Positions 8,126-16,774 of a stretch of DNA of 64,000 bases are shown here, piece by piece. Position numbers and translations under genes: made by a program. The stretch comes from Streptomyces sp. R21 (GTDB lineage: Bacteria; Actinomycetota; Actinomycetes; Streptomycetales; Streptomycetaceae): NCBI RefSeq assembly GCF_041051975.1, contig NZ_CP163435.1, positions 2,294,001 to 2,358,000 of the forward strand, given 5' to 3'. How positions within the stretch are numbered: the stretch's first letter is position 1; every line of letters begins with the position of its first letter. The notes under the pieces are model-generated. The model was given only the letters and a program-made list of their open reading frames with translations. It had not been told where the DNA came from and ran no database searches.

Positions 8126-8980
8126 TCAGGCCGACGCGAACGCCTCCTTGTGATCGCGTGCCCACTCCGCATACGTACGCGGCTCGCGGCCCAGCACCTC
8201 GCGTGCGTCCCGCGTGACCACCGCGTTGCGGCCCGCGCGGACGTACGCCGTGCCCGCCAGGACGCCCTCGGCGTAGGTCTCGGGCATGCCGGCTTCGAGG
8301 AACTGCGCACGGAGGGCGTCCGGAGGGACGTCCACAGTGGTGACCGGGCGGCCGAGGACCTCGGAGAGGGTGGCGGCCTGGTCGGCTGTGGTGAGGAGTT
8401 CGGGTCCGGTGAGGGTATAGAGGCGGCCCGTGTGTCCCGGCGCGAGCAGCGTCTCGGCCGCGACCTCCGAGACGTCACGCGGGTCGATGACACCCTGAGT
8501 GCCGGTCCCGGTCATGTTCGGCACCGGGTCGCCGGAGTGGATGGCCGCCTCCCAGCTCAGAGTGTTGGAGGCGAACGACGAGGGGCGCAGGATGGTCCAC
8601 TCCAATCCGCTTGCCTGGACGGCCTGTTCGCCACCGAGGTGCCAGTTGCTCACCGGGCCGAGGGCCGGGTCGCCGGTGCCGATGGCGGAGAGCTTCACGA
8701 TCCGGCGTACGCCCGCCGCCCGCGCCGCCGCGACCAGTGCCGCGTCGGCGTCCGCGTCGCCGGGCCCCAGGACGCCCACCGCGAAGAGGGCGGACACCCC
8801 GGACATCGCGGCCGCCACGGACGCGGGCTCGTGGTAGTCGCCGCCCACCACCTCGACCCCGTCGGGCACCCGCGCATGGTCCGGGTCGCGGGTCAGCGCA
8901 CGGGCCTTCTCGCCGCGCGCCGCGAGCTGTCGCAGAAGTTCACTGCCGATGGTGCCCGTGGCACCGGTCACTAGGATCAT
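8126..8980 (-). CDS. NAD(P)-binding NmrA/SDR-type oxidoreductase
   Basis: A 284-residue atypical short-chain dehydrogenase. It starts MILVTGATGTIGSELLRQL, the Rossmann glycine motif, followed by a region typical of the NmrA/YesF group (GVRRIVKLSAIG, WTILRPSSFASN). The canonical YxxxK is absent, as in many NmrA-like proteins, so it may be a quinone or azo-type reductase or a redox sensor. The ATG at 8980 fixes the Rossmann motif at the N-terminus. The AraC-type regulator is divergent with an inverted repeat in between, a common arrangement for inducible reductases. Confidence 0.85.
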   Translation of the reverse strand: MILVTGATGTIGSELLRQLAARGEKARALTRDPDHARVPDGVEVVGGDYHEPASVAAAMSGVSALFAVGVLGPGDADADAALVAAARAAGVRRIVKLSAIGTGDPALGPVSNWHLGGEQAVQASGLEWTILRPSSFASNTLSWEAAIHSGDPVPNMTGTGTQGVIDPRDVSEVAAETLLAPGHTGRLYTLTGPELLTTADQAATLSEVLGRPVTTVDVPPDALRAQFLEAGMPETYAEGVLAGTAYVRAGRNAVVTRDAREVLGREPRTYAEWARDHKEAFASA

Positions 8981-9005
8981 GTCCCTCACCGTGCCGAGCG
9001 AGGGG

Positions 9006-9030
9006 TGCCGGACTCTAGGAAATTCCGGCA
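9006..9030. promoter_or_regulatory. Candidate operator in oxidoreductase/AraC divergent gap
   Basis: TGCCGGA-N11-TCCGGCA, a 7-bp inverted repeat, lies between the two divergent genes, 26 bp from the oxidoreductase start. No binding protein is proven; the neighbouring AraC-type regulator is the obvious candidate. Confidence 0.4.
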
Positions 9031-9076
9031 TGGTTCCCGGGCCCGGCCGATACCAGGGCGCGTCTACGGTGGAGAG

Positions 9077-9919
9077 GTGACCACCACGAACGAGACGAAG
9101 CCCGGCGCGACCGGTCTCCTGGAGGCGCCCCTGACGCTGCCCGAGGAGCTGCTCTCCTGGTTCGACGGCGCCGGGTTCACGTCCTTCGACGGCGAACTGC
9201 GCGAATCCTTCACCCATGTACCTGACGCGGCGACGAAGATGGTCGTGCGGGTCGAGGAGAACGGCCGTCGCGATGTGCTGGTCGTGGGTCCGCGCACCCG
9301 TGCCTCGTACCACGCGAGCAAGCGGCCGGCGTCCTGTGTGCAGCTCCGTCTCGGGCCGGGCACGGCACGCCCGCTGCTCGGCGTACCGGCGCTCGATCTC
9401 GTCGGACGGGTCGCGCCGCTCGCCGACTTTCCCGGCGCTGCTGCCCGCCAACTGGCCGACGAACTCATCCCGCTGAGCCCCGAGCAGGTGGTCCCCCACC
9501 TGGCGCGGGCCCTGCCCGGGCGGCTCGCTCCCGCCGACCCCTCACGCACCGGGCTGCTACGGGCGGCGGTCGAGGCCATGTCGACGGAATCGGGCCATAT
9601 CTCCGTAGGCGTGCGGGAGTTGGCCGACCGTCTCGCCGTCAGCGAGCGCCAGTTGCGCAACCTCTTCGCGGACGGCGTGGGCCTCTCCCCCAAGCACTAC
9701 GCGCGCATCGCCCGCGTACGCCATGTCCTGAGGTATGCCCGCCGGTCCCCGGACACTCCATGGGCCCAACTGGCCGCCGTCACCGGCTTCTACGACCAGT
9801 CGCACATGACGGCGGACTTCCGCACGCTGATGGGGGTCCCGCCCACGTCGTTCTTCACCGGCCGTCTGCCGGCAGCGCGGCCGTGTCAGACGCTCGGGTC
9901 GGCACCGGTACCTGGTTGA
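9077..9919 (+). CDS. AraC-family regulator
   Basis: A 280-residue protein whose C-terminal third is an AraC double helix-turn-helix: VRELADRLAVSERQLRNLF, then WAQLAAVTGFYDQSHMTADFR and the closing MGVPPTSFF. The N-terminal 150 residues resemble the sensor domain common to Streptomyces AraC proteins of this kind (DUF6597-like, by pattern). Start GTG 9077 is supported by ORF extent only; the GGAGAG just upstream is very close. The 3' end overlaps the convergent channel gene by 65 bp. It probably regulates the divergent oxidoreductase. Confidence 0.85.
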   Translation: MTTTNETKPGATGLLEAPLTLPEELLSWFDGAGFTSFDGELRESFTHVPDAATKMVVRVEENGRRDVLVVGPRTRASYHASKRPASCVQLRLGPGTARPLLGVPALDLVGRVAPLADFPGAAARQLADELIPLSPEQVVPHLARALPGRLAPADPSRTGLLRAAVEAMSTESGHISVGVRELADRLAVSERQLRNLFADGVGLSPKHYARIARVRHVLRYARRSPDTPWAQLAAVTGFYDQSHMTADFRTLMGVPPTSFFTGRLPAARPCQTLGSAPVPG

Positions 9920-10493
9920 AGCCGTAGTAGACGGCGATCAGCCCGTGGGCCGCCAGGGTCAGCGGGGCCGAGACGAAGGCCAGGGCGACCGTGGCGGGGT
10001 AGGCGAGGGAGCCGACGGCGAAGCGGACTCGGGTGCGGCGGGCGGCCTCGACGTCGACGCGGCTGTCGAACAGGTGGCCCCTGCGGGTCAGATGCCACCA
10101 AAGGGCCTGGAAGGCCAGGGCCATGGCGACCATGACGATGCTGTAGACCGCGGCCGCCACATGGGACGCCTTCTCCTCGCGCAGATACTCCGCGAGCATC
10201 GCCGTCGGCCAGGGCACGGCGGCCACGACCATCAGCACGAGCAGGTTCAGGAACATCAGCGTGCGGTCGACGCGCACGACGTGGGTGAAGACCTGGTGGT
10301 GGTTGATCCACATGATGCCGATGACCAGGAAGCTGACCACATAGGCGGCATACGACGGCCACTGCGCGCCCAGCGCGTGCCACAGCCCCTCGTGCTCGCC
10401 GGTCTCGGGGACCTTGATCTCCAGGATCAGCAGAGTGATGGCGATGGCGAAGACGCCGTCGCTGAAGGCCTCGACCCGGCCCGACTCGTTCAT
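9855..10493 (-). CDS. TMEM175-like potassium channel family protein (DUF1211)
   Basis: A 212-residue integral membrane protein with about six predicted helices. The N-terminal RVEAFSDGVFAIAITLLIL carries the RxxxFSD signature (R6, F10, S11, D12) of TMEM175 proteins, whose bacterial members assemble as tetrameric K+ leak channels. A WINHHQVF segment is also typical. The 3' end overlaps the convergent AraC gene by 65 bp. Channel activity is inferred from the family. Confidence 0.9.
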   Translation of the reverse strand: MNESGRVEAFSDGVFAIAITLLILEIKVPETGEHEGLWHALGAQWPSYAAYVVSFLVIGIMWINHHQVFTHVVRVDRTLMFLNLLVLMVVAAVPWPTAMLAEYLREEKASHVAAAVYSIVMVAMALAFQALWWHLTRRGHLFDSRVDVEAARRTRVRFAVGSLAYPATVALAFVSAPLTLAAHGLIAVYYGFNQVPVPTRASDTAALPADGR

Positions 10494-10603
10494 GACGGTT
10501 CTCCCCCTGTTGACCGTGAACGTGCGCTCAGACCGTAGACATCCGACGCCCCGATCGCCAACTCCTTACCGCGAGACGGGTGTACGCCGTCGGTGAACTC
10601 TGG

Positions 10604-10618
10604 TAGGAAACTTTCCTA
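10604..10618. promoter_or_regulatory. Palindromic operator upstream of chitosanase
   Basis: TAGGAAA-C-TTTCCTA is a perfect 7+1+7 palindrome, 41 bp upstream of the chitosanase start. Streptomyces chitosanase genes are known to be repressed by the ROK-family protein CsnR at a palindromic box, so this is the likely CsnR site; csnR itself is not in the window. Confidence 0.65.
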
Positions 10619-10658
10619 ACAGTCTGCGGAACATCCCACTCCCCTCATCGGAGGTACC

Positions 10659-11480
10659 GTGCACACCCCCCACGCACGCACATCACGCCGTACTCTGCTC
10701 GCCCTGATCGGAGCCTCATTGGTGGCAGGCCCGCTTCTCACGACCGAGTCCGCGACCGCGATCGCCGCGACCGTCGGCCTGGACGACCCGGCGAAGAAGG
10801 AGATCGCCATGAAGCTGGTGTCCAGCGCGGAGAACTCCTCGCTGGACTGGAAGGCGCAGTACAAGTACATCGAGGACATCGGCGACGGCCGCGGCTACAC
10901 CGCCGGGATCATCGGCTTCTGCTCGGGCACGGGCGACATGCTCGACCTCGTCGAGCTGTACACGCAGCGCAAGCCCGGCAACGTACTCGCCAAGTACCTG
11001 CCCGCGCTGCGCCGGGTGAACGGCGGCGACTCTCACGACGGCCTGGACCCGAACTTCAAGGCCGACTGGCGCCGCGCGGCCCAGGACTCGGCGTTCCAGC
11101 AGGCCCAGAACGACGAGCGCGACCGCGTCTACTTCAACCCGGCCGTCCGGCAGGGCAAGACCGACGGCATAGGCGCCCTCGGCCAGTTCGCGTACTACGA
11201 CGCCATCGTGATGCACGGCGACGGCGGTGACAGCACGAGCTTCAGCAGCATCCGCAGGCGTGCCCTCGGGCACGCCCAGCCGCCCGCGCAGGGTGGCGAC
11301 GAGGTGACGTATCTGAACGCCTTCCTCGATGCCCGGGTCTGGGCGATGAAGCAGGAGGAGGCGCACTCGGACACCAGCCGGGTGGACACCGCCCAGCGGG
11401 TCTTCCTCAGGAAGCGGAACCTGAACCTGGACCCGCCGCTGGACTGGAAGGTGTACGGGGACAGCTACCACATCGGCTGA
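10659..11480 (+). CDS. csn: GH46 chitosanase, secreted
   Basis: A 273-residue endo-chitosanase that hydrolyses beta-1,4 bonds of chitosan outside the cell. The signal peptide has twin arginines (R10-R11 in TSRRTLLAL), suggesting Tat export, with cleavage near residue 37. The mature domain is full-length GH46. Predicted catalytic acid Glu58 (SSAENSSLDW) and base Asp76 (IGDGRGYT) are 18 residues apart, as in the S. sp. N174 enzyme. GTG 10659 has GGAGG upstream. It is monocistronic, with a strong hairpin after it and a CsnR-type palindrome before it. Confidence 0.95.
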   Translation: MHTPHARTSRRTLLALIGASLVAGPLLTTESATAIAATVGLDDPAKKEIAMKLVSSAENSSLDWKAQYKYIEDIGDGRGYTAGIIGFCSGTGDMLDLVELYTQRKPGNVLAKYLPALRRVNGGDSHDGLDPNFKADWRRAAQDSAFQQAQNDERDRVYFNPAVRQGKTDGIGALGQFAYYDAIVMHGDGGDSTSFSSIRRRALGHAQPPAQGGDEVTYLNAFLDARVWAMKQEEAHSDTSRVDTAQRVFLRKRNLNLDPPLDWKVYGDSYHIG

Positions 11481-11494
11481 CCTCCACGAACGGG

Positions 11495-11529
11495 CGGAGG
11501 GCGCGGCACCCGTGGTGCCGCGCCCTCCG
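11495..11529. terminator. Strong bidirectional hairpin after chitosanase
   Basis: A perfect 16-bp stem (CGGAGGGCGCGGCACC and complement) with a 3-nt loop sits between the convergent chitosanase and symporter genes. Placement and strength fit a shared terminator. Confidence 0.85.
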
Positions 11530-11544
11530 TACGCCCAGAAGCCC

Positions 11545-12963
11545 TCAGTGGGCCGGAACCGCCGTCAGGTCCTCGCCTGCCTCCATCGGATGCGTCACGT
11601 CGCCGGCCTCCTGTCCCTTGCCCAGGTGGTTGAAGACCAGGTTCAGGACGACGGCCGCCACGCAGCCCGTCGAGATCCCCGAGTCGAGCACGATCCGCGC
11701 CGTCTCCGGGAAGGCGTGGTAGAAGTCCGGCGCGGTGATCGGGATGATGCCGACGGCCAGCGATACGGCGACGATCAGGACGTTGTTGTCCTTCTCCAGG
11801 CCCGCGCGGACGAGGGTCTGGATGCCGCTGGCGGCGACCGAACCGAAGAGGACGACGCCGGCGCCGCCGAGCACCGGGCGCGGGACGACCGCGATCAGCG
11901 AGGCGGCCATCGGGCACAGGCCCATCAGGACCAGGAAGCCGCCGCCGGTGGCGACGACGTACCGGCTGCGGATCCTCGTCATCGCGACCAGGCCGATGTT
12001 CTGCGCGAACGCACTGCACATGAAGCCGTTGAAGAGCGGGCTGATCGCGGAGCCGAGGGTGTCGGCGCGCAGACCGGCCGCGATCGTCTTCTCGTCGGCG
12101 GGACGCTCGACGATCTCACCCAACGCCAGCATGTCCGCGGTCGATTCGGTCATGGAGACGACCATCACGACGCAGAGGGAGAGGATCGCGGCGACCTGGA
12201 ACTGCGGGGCACCGAAGTGGAACGGGGTCGGGAAGCCGACGACGTCCGCGTCGGCGACCGGGCCGAAGTCCGTGGCCCCGAAGGGAATCGCCAGCAGTGT
12301 GCCGACGACAAGGCCCAACAGCACGGCGATCTGCTTGACGAAGCCGCGGGTGAAACGGCGAAGGAGCAGCACGATCAGCAGAGTTGCCCCGGCCAGGCCC
12401 AGGAACTTCGTCGAACCGTAGTCGTCCGCCGCCGGGTTGGGACCCTGCGCCCAGCCGAAGGCGACGGGCAGGAGCGAGACGCCGATGAGCGTGATCACGC
12501 TGCCGGTGACGACGGGCGGGAAGAAACGGACGGCCTTGCTGAAGAACGGGGCGGCTATGAAGCCGAGGACGCCCGCGACGATGACGGCGCCGAAGATGAT
12601 CGGCAGGGCGTCGCTCTTGTCCTTGGCGGAGGCGACGACGGCGGTCATCGGGGCGACGCCCGCGAAGGTGACTCCGTTGACGAACGGCAGCCGGGCGCCG
12701 ATCTTCCAGAAGCCGAGGGTCTGCAGGAAGGTGGCGAGGCCCGCGGTGAACAGACAGGCGCCGGTGAGGAAGGTGAGTTCGGTGCCGGACAGACCGGCGG
12801 CCGCTCCGACGATCAGGGGTGGGGCGACGACTCCCGCGTACATGGCGGCGACATGCTGCAGGCCGCTGGTCGCCATCTTCAGGGGCGGGAGTTTCTCGTC
12901 AACTGGGTGCTTGGGCGTGCCAGTTGGGACTGCATCAGTGCTGAGCGCGGGCTGGTCGGCCAC
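11545..12963 (-). CDS. Nucleobase:cation symporter-2 family permease (urate/xanthine type)
   Basis: A 472-residue NCS2/UraA-fold transporter with about 14 helices. Family marks are LQHVAAMYAG (the first-helix His motif), the TESTADMLALGEI and NGFMCSAFAQNIGLVAMTR blocks of the substrate-binding core, and a typical C-terminal hydrophobic pair. The context (8-oxoguanine deaminase, uricase, uraH, uraD) argues for uptake of urate, xanthine or uracil-like bases; urate or xanthine is the best guess. The start is GTG 12963, preceded by GGAGGAG. The frame stays open further upstream, but that part looks like leader sequence. Confidence 0.9.
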   Translation of the reverse strand: MADQPALSTDAVPTGTPKHPVDEKLPPLKMATSGLQHVAAMYAGVVAPPLIVGAAAGLSGTELTFLTGACLFTAGLATFLQTLGFWKIGARLPFVNGVTFAGVAPMTAVVASAKDKSDALPIIFGAVIVAGVLGFIAAPFFSKAVRFFPPVVTGSVITLIGVSLLPVAFGWAQGPNPAADDYGSTKFLGLAGATLLIVLLLRRFTRGFVKQIAVLLGLVVGTLLAIPFGATDFGPVADADVVGFPTPFHFGAPQFQVAAILSLCVVMVVSMTESTADMLALGEIVERPADEKTIAAGLRADTLGSAISPLFNGFMCSAFAQNIGLVAMTRIRSRYVVATGGGFLVLMGLCPMAASLIAVVPRPVLGGAGVVLFGSVAASGIQTLVRAGLEKDNNVLIVAVSLAVGIIPITAPDFYHAFPETARIVLDSGISTGCVAAVVLNLVFNHLGKGQEAGDVTHPMEAGEDLTAVPAH

Positions 12964-13028
12964 GGCGGCTCCTCCGGTCGGTTTCACGTCGTCGTTGACG
13001 CAGGGTTCAAGGAGGTGATGCGCGGTCT

Positions 13029-13072
13029 TGGGGTCCCCCCGCGCGAGCGAGGCCGAGCGTGGGGGAGGGACC
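13029..13072. repeat. Streptomyces-type intergenic inverted repeat
   Basis: A C-rich arm (TCCCCCCGCGCG) and a G-rich arm (CGTGGGGGA) flank a gagcgaggccgag core, in the 267-bp gap before the symporter gene. Elements of this pattern are scattered through Streptomyces intergenic DNA. A TGGACCC/GGGTCCA stem (13133-13151) lies beside it. Function unknown. Confidence 0.45.
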
Positions 13073-13230
13073 GGGACGGAGACCGGCCGGGGCGCGCGCA
13101 CGTCCATGCGCGCACCCCGGAGACGGCCGCCATGGACCCCGCTCGGGTCCACGGCTACCGGCCGAGGGCCGTCCCCCTCAGCCGGAGATCAAGTGCCGTA
13201 CAAATAACGCTCTTCGCGGATGCACGGCGT

Positions 13231-14610
13231 TCAGCCTTGCGCGGCGATCCGCGCGAGCCGCTGTGCCTCGGCCCGCGTGGAGCGGGCGATGGCGTCCTCG
13301 TCGACGTGCAGGAGGCGGCTGTTCTCCACCACCGGCTTGCCGTTGACGAGGGAGAGTGTGACCGGTGCGGCAGCGCCGAAGACGAGCGCGGTCACCGGGT
13401 CGGCGATCGAGGCGTGCGCCAGGGTGTCCAGCTTCCACAGGACCAGGTCGGCGAGCTTGCCCGCCTCCAGGGAGCCGATCTCGGTTGCGCGGCCCAGGAC
13501 TTGGGCGCCGCCGTAGGTGCCGAGGCGCAGCGCCTGGCGGGCGTTCAGGGCAGCTTCGCGGTGGGCGCCGAGACGGTTGATCAGGAGGGCGTTGCGCAGT
13601 TCGGTGTGGAGTTCGCCGGACTCGTTGGAGGCGGTGCCGTCGACGCCGAGGCCGACCGGGACGCCGGCCGCCAGCATGTCGGGGACGCGCGCGATCCCGG
13701 CGGCCAGGCGGGCGTTGGAGGACGGGCAGTGGGCGACACCCGTCTTCGTACGGGCGAAGGCGGCGATGTCGGAGTCGTTCATGTGGACGCAGTGCGCCAT
13801 CCACACGTCCTCGCCGAGCCAGCCGGTGGACTCGAAGTACTCGGTCGGGCCCATGCCGAACAGTTCCTTGCAGAACTGCTCCTCCTCGACGGTCTCCGAG
13901 CCGTGCGTGTGCAGCCGTACGCCCTTGCGGCGGGCCAACTCGGCGCCCTGCTCCATGAGTTCGGTGGAGACGGAGAACGGCGAGCAGGGTGCGACGGCGA
14001 TCTGGGTCATGGCGCCGAAGGAGGCGTCGTGGTGCTCGTCGACGGTTCGCTCGGTGGCCGCGAGGGCTCCTTCGAGGGTCTCCACGGCGAAGTCCGGGGG
14101 CAGGCCGCCGTCCTTCTCGCTGCGGTCCATGGAGCCGCGGGCGAGAGTGAAGCGGACGCCCGTCTCGCGGGCGGCGCGGATGATGGCGCCGGACAGGTCG
14201 CCGGAGCCCTTCGGGAAGACGTAGTGGTGGTCCATGGCGGTGGTGACGCCGCCGCGGGCCATCATCGCGAGGGAGCCCTGTGCCGCCGCGTACGTCATGT
14301 CCTCGTCGATGCGCGCCCAGGTCGGGTAGAGCGAGACGAGCCAGTTGAAGAGGTTGTGGTCGGTGGCGAGACCGCGGGTGATCCACTGGTAGAAGTGGTG
14401 GTGGGTGTTGACCAGTCCAGGGGTCACGAGGTGGCCGCTCGCGTCGATGCGGCGTACGACGTTCTCCAGACCCTCGGGGGCCCTGCCCGCGCCGAGGGAC
14501 TCGATCAGGTTGCCGGCGACGACCACGTGCCCGGAGGCGTACTCGGTGTCGTCGGCGTCGACGGTCGCGATCGCACAGTTCTCGATGACGATGCGCTGGA
14601 CTGCTGCCAT
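13231..14610 (-). CDS. 8-oxoguanine/guanine deaminase-like amidohydrolase
   Basis: A 459-residue amidohydrolase-superfamily enzyme. It has the metal-site motif LVNTHHHFYQW near residue 68, an HTHGSE histidine, AHCVHM, and GLGVDGTASNES carrying the metal-bound Asp. The sequence follows the 8-oxoguanine deaminase subgroup, which converts 8-oxoguanine to urate plus ammonia; ordinary guanine deamination is the alternative. Its place just downstream of the uricase operon fits feeding of urate into that pathway. ATG 14610 is the start. It probably reads on from the urate operon or its own promoter in the 137-bp gap. Confidence 0.85.
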   Translation of the reverse strand: MAAVQRIVIENCAIATVDADDTEYASGHVVVAGNLIESLGAGRAPEGLENVVRRIDASGHLVTPGLVNTHHHFYQWITRGLATDHNLFNWLVSLYPTWARIDEDMTYAAAQGSLAMMARGGVTTAMDHHYVFPKGSGDLSGAIIRAARETGVRFTLARGSMDRSEKDGGLPPDFAVETLEGALAATERTVDEHHDASFGAMTQIAVAPCSPFSVSTELMEQGAELARRKGVRLHTHGSETVEEEQFCKELFGMGPTEYFESTGWLGEDVWMAHCVHMNDSDIAAFARTKTGVAHCPSSNARLAAGIARVPDMLAAGVPVGLGVDGTASNESGELHTELRNALLINRLGAHREAALNARQALRLGTYGGAQVLGRATEIGSLEAGKLADLVLWKLDTLAHASIADPVTALVFGAAAPVTLSLVNGKPVVENSRLLHVDEDAIARSTRAEAQRLARIAAQG

Positions 14611-14704
14611 GGTTCGTCCTTTGCCTGTGGAGGAGAGGGCACGGCAGGACCCTAGGAGTTTTGAGTGCCGCGGCCGGGGAGCCACGGGTGCCGCGAGGGG
14701 GCGG

Positions 14705-14740
14705 GTGCCCCCGCCCGGCGGCAAGCCGGCCGGGGGCGCC
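14705..14740. terminator. GC-rich hairpin after uricase operon
   Basis: An imperfect stem-loop (GTGCCCCCGCCCGG against its near-complement, loop around CAAG) lies just beyond the uricase stop on the minus strand. It may be a terminator or partial attenuator before the deaminase gene. Confidence 0.5.
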
Positions 14741-14747
14741 ACGGCCG

Positions 14748-15671
14748 TCAGAGGTTGGTGAGGTCCACCGGGATCTGCGGTTCGCAGCCGTCGCGCAGGA
14801 TCGTCGCCTCGATGAGGCCGTACGGACGGTCGGCCGCGAAGTAGACCTCGTTGTCGTTCTCGAGACCGAACGGCTTCAGGTCCACCAGGAAGTGGTGCTT
14901 GTTCGGGAGCGAGAAGCGGACCTCGTCGATCTCGCTGCGGTTGTTGATGATGCGCGAACCCATCTGGTACAGGGTCTGCTGGAGGGAGAGCGAGTAGGTC
15001 TCCGCGAAGGCCTGGAGCATGTGCTTCTTGACCTGGTCGTAGGACTTCTCCCAGTTGGGCATCTTCTGGTCGTCGCCGGACCAGTTGAAGCGCCAGCGGG
15101 CGGACACCTGGGTCGCCAGGATGCGGTCGTACGCCTCCTGGAGCGTCGTGTACTTGTCCTTGACGTAGCCCCAGAACTCGGAGTTCGTCGAGTTCATCAC
15201 GACGAGGTCCTTGAGGCCGGAGATGATCTCCCACTTCTCACCGTCGAAGGTGATCTGGGTGACCCGGGTCTCCTGGCCCTGACGTACGAAGGAGTGCTTG
15301 ACCTCGTCGGCGCCGATGAACCTGGAGTTGGCGTCCGAGGTCGCGATGCGCTCCCAGGCGTACTCCTCGATGCGGATGCGCGCCTGCTTGATCGGCTCCT
15401 GGCTGGTCACGAAGTGCCGGGCCAGGTGGATGCCGAACTGCTCGGCGGACTCGATGCCGTACTCCTTGGCGAAGGCGTACACCGTGTTCTTGGTGGTGTC
15501 CGTCGGCAGGACGTTCGCGTTGGAGCCCGAGAGGTGGACCTCCTGCATGTCGCCGCTCAGCGCGACCGACACGTTGAGGTCCTTGATGTGGTGGGTGTCG
15601 CCGTCCCGCGTGATCTTTACGACTCGGTTCTCGGCCTTGCCGTACTGGTTCTGTCCCAGAATCGTGGGCAT
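14748..15671 (-). CDS. pucL: Factor-independent urate oxidase
   Basis: A 307-residue uricase of the T-fold, cofactor-free type. It oxidises urate with O2 to 5-hydroxyisourate and H2O2. Recognised segments are MPTILGQNQYGKAENRVVKI, the second-repeat IISGLKDLVVMNSTNSEFWGY, RWRFNWSG and DEVRFSLPNKHHFLVDL. Length is normal. It is the last gene of uraD-uraH-uricase, 5 bp after uraH, so all three early ureide steps are co-transcribed. The H2O2 it makes explains co-control with catalase through the shared palindrome described at 16681 and 19543. Confidence 0.97.
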   Translation of the reverse strand: MPTILGQNQYGKAENRVVKITRDGDTHHIKDLNVSVALSGDMQEVHLSGSNANVLPTDTTKNTVYAFAKEYGIESAEQFGIHLARHFVTSQEPIKQARIRIEEYAWERIATSDANSRFIGADEVKHSFVRQGQETRVTQITFDGEKWEIISGLKDLVVMNSTNSEFWGYVKDKYTTLQEAYDRILATQVSARWRFNWSGDDQKMPNWEKSYDQVKKHMLQAFAETYSLSLQQTLYQMGSRIINNRSEIDEVRFSLPNKHHFLVDLKPFGLENDNEVYFAADRPYGLIEATILRDGCEPQIPVDLTNL

Positions 15672-15676
15672 GTCTG

Positions 15677-16093
15677 CTAGCTCCCTCGGTATACGGAGTA
15701 GCCGAACGGGTTGAGCAGCAGCGGTACGTGGTAGTGCTCGCCCGGCCTGACGGCGAAGGTGATGGCCACCTCGGGGAAAAACGCACCGCTGTCCCGATTC
15801 GCGGGGGCGTCCTGCTGCGCATCGGCTTGCTTGTTCTCGAACTGCTCGGACTGTCCGAACTGCTCGAAGTACTGCTCGACCGCGAAGTCGAGCCGTACGT
15901 GGGTCGTTCCCTCCGGCAGGGCCGGGAGGTCCTTGCACCGGCCGTCCGCGTCGGTCGCGGAGCCGCCGAGCGCCTGCCAGTTCGCGTCACGCCCGGAGCG
16001 GGCCGCCAGCTGGATGGCGACGCCCTCGGCGGGGCGGCCGACGCTGGTGTCCAGGATGTGGGTGGACACCGAGGCGGTGGTGTCGGTGCTCAT
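15677..16093 (-). CDS. uraH: 5-hydroxyisourate hydrolase with an unusual insertion
   Basis: A 138-residue transthyretin-related protein that hydrolyses 5-hydroxyisourate to OHCU. The N-terminal STHILDTSVGRPAEGV and C-terminal YRGS signatures are intact. The protein is about 25 residues longer than typical (about 110). The extra stretch (about residues 77-102) is rich in Gln, Asn and Asp and sits where others have a short turn before FFPEV. Its first codons overlap uraD by 4 bp, and it lies 5 bp before the uricase gene. Confidence 0.93.
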   Translation of the reverse strand: MSTDTTASVSTHILDTSVGRPAEGVAIQLAARSGRDANWQALGGSATDADGRCKDLPALPEGTTHVRLDFAVEQYFEQFGQSEQFENKQADAQQDAPANRDSGAFFPEVAITFAVRPGEHYHVPLLLNPFGYSVYRGS

Positions 16094-16605
16094 GCACTGT
16101 CCTCTTCAAGGATTCGGGTGAGGCGGATGCGGTTGATCTTGCCCAGTTCGGCGCGGACGATCTCGCGCTCCTGCTCGGGCGAGTTGCCGATCCGTTCCTT
16201 CACCGCGTCGCGCATCTGCTCGCCGGTCCGGCCGGTTGCGCAGATCAGGAAGACATGGCCGAACTTCTCCTGGTAGGCCAGGTTCAGTTCGAGCATCTCC
16301 GTTTTTAGCTCCTCGGAGGCGCCGGCCATGCCGCGCTGCTCCCGGGAGGAGGTCGGGTCGCCGGGCTTCGGCCGGCCGATGGGCGGGTGTCCGGCCATCG
16401 CCTCGGCAAGGTCCGCGGCGGTCAGCTCGGCCATGGCGGCGTCGCTGGTGGTGAAGAGGTCCTCGGCGGTGGCGTACGGGCGGCGGGCGAGCAGCCTGCC
16501 GGCCCACGCCGTGGAGGCGCACGCCTCGTGGAGTGCGGCAGCGGCCGCGTGCTCCTCCAGGGCGTTGAACCGGGCCAGGCCCGGGGACGTGGAAGTCGAA
16601 GTCAC
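16090..16605 (-). CDS. uraD: OHCU decarboxylase
   Basis: A 171-residue enzyme that converts 2-oxo-4-hydroxy-4-carboxy-5-ureidoimidazoline to S-allantoin. It has the HPPIG motif with catalytic His73, the following SSREQ segment (Glu89) and FGHVFLICATGR. Length is typical. It is the first gene of the urate operon, with the TCAACA-N3-TGTTGA palindrome 76-90 bp upstream of its ATG. It overlaps uraH by 4 bp (ATGA). Confidence 0.95.
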   Translation of the reverse strand: MTSTSTSPGLARFNALEEHAAAAALHEACASTAWAGRLLARRPYATAEDLFTTSDAAMAELTAADLAEAMAGHPPIGRPKPGDPTSSREQRGMAGASEELKTEMLELNLAYQEKFGHVFLICATGRTGEQMRDAVKERIGNSPEQEREIVRAELGKINRIRLTRILEEDSA

Positions 16606-16680
16606 GGGAGCCTCCGTGGCCGCGAAGGGCCTTCGTGCTGAACGGGCTGCGGCCAGCTAACGCCCCTTCGCAACGTCACG

Positions 16681-16695
16681 TCAACACTTTGTTGA
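16681..16695. promoter_or_regulatory. Operator-like palindrome before urate operon
   Basis: TCAACA-CTT-TGTTGA is a perfect 6+3+6 inverted repeat in the 169-bp gap upstream of uraD. The same half-sites and spacing recur twice before the catalase gene (19543-19557 with one mismatch, 19567-19581 perfect), which supports one regulator for both units. Confidence 0.7.
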
Positions 16696-16774
16696 AAATT
16701 CGGGGTAACGAAACCCGGCTGCGGCACGGAGGCCCTCAGACCTCCACCTGCGCCCTCAGGCCTCCCTCTGCGCC

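Noticed and set aside
11512..14655. A plus-strand open frame of over 1000 codons
   Set aside because: It is antisense to the symporter and deaminase genes, has no family similarity and shows the His/Gly/Arg-rich composition of high-GC shadow frames.
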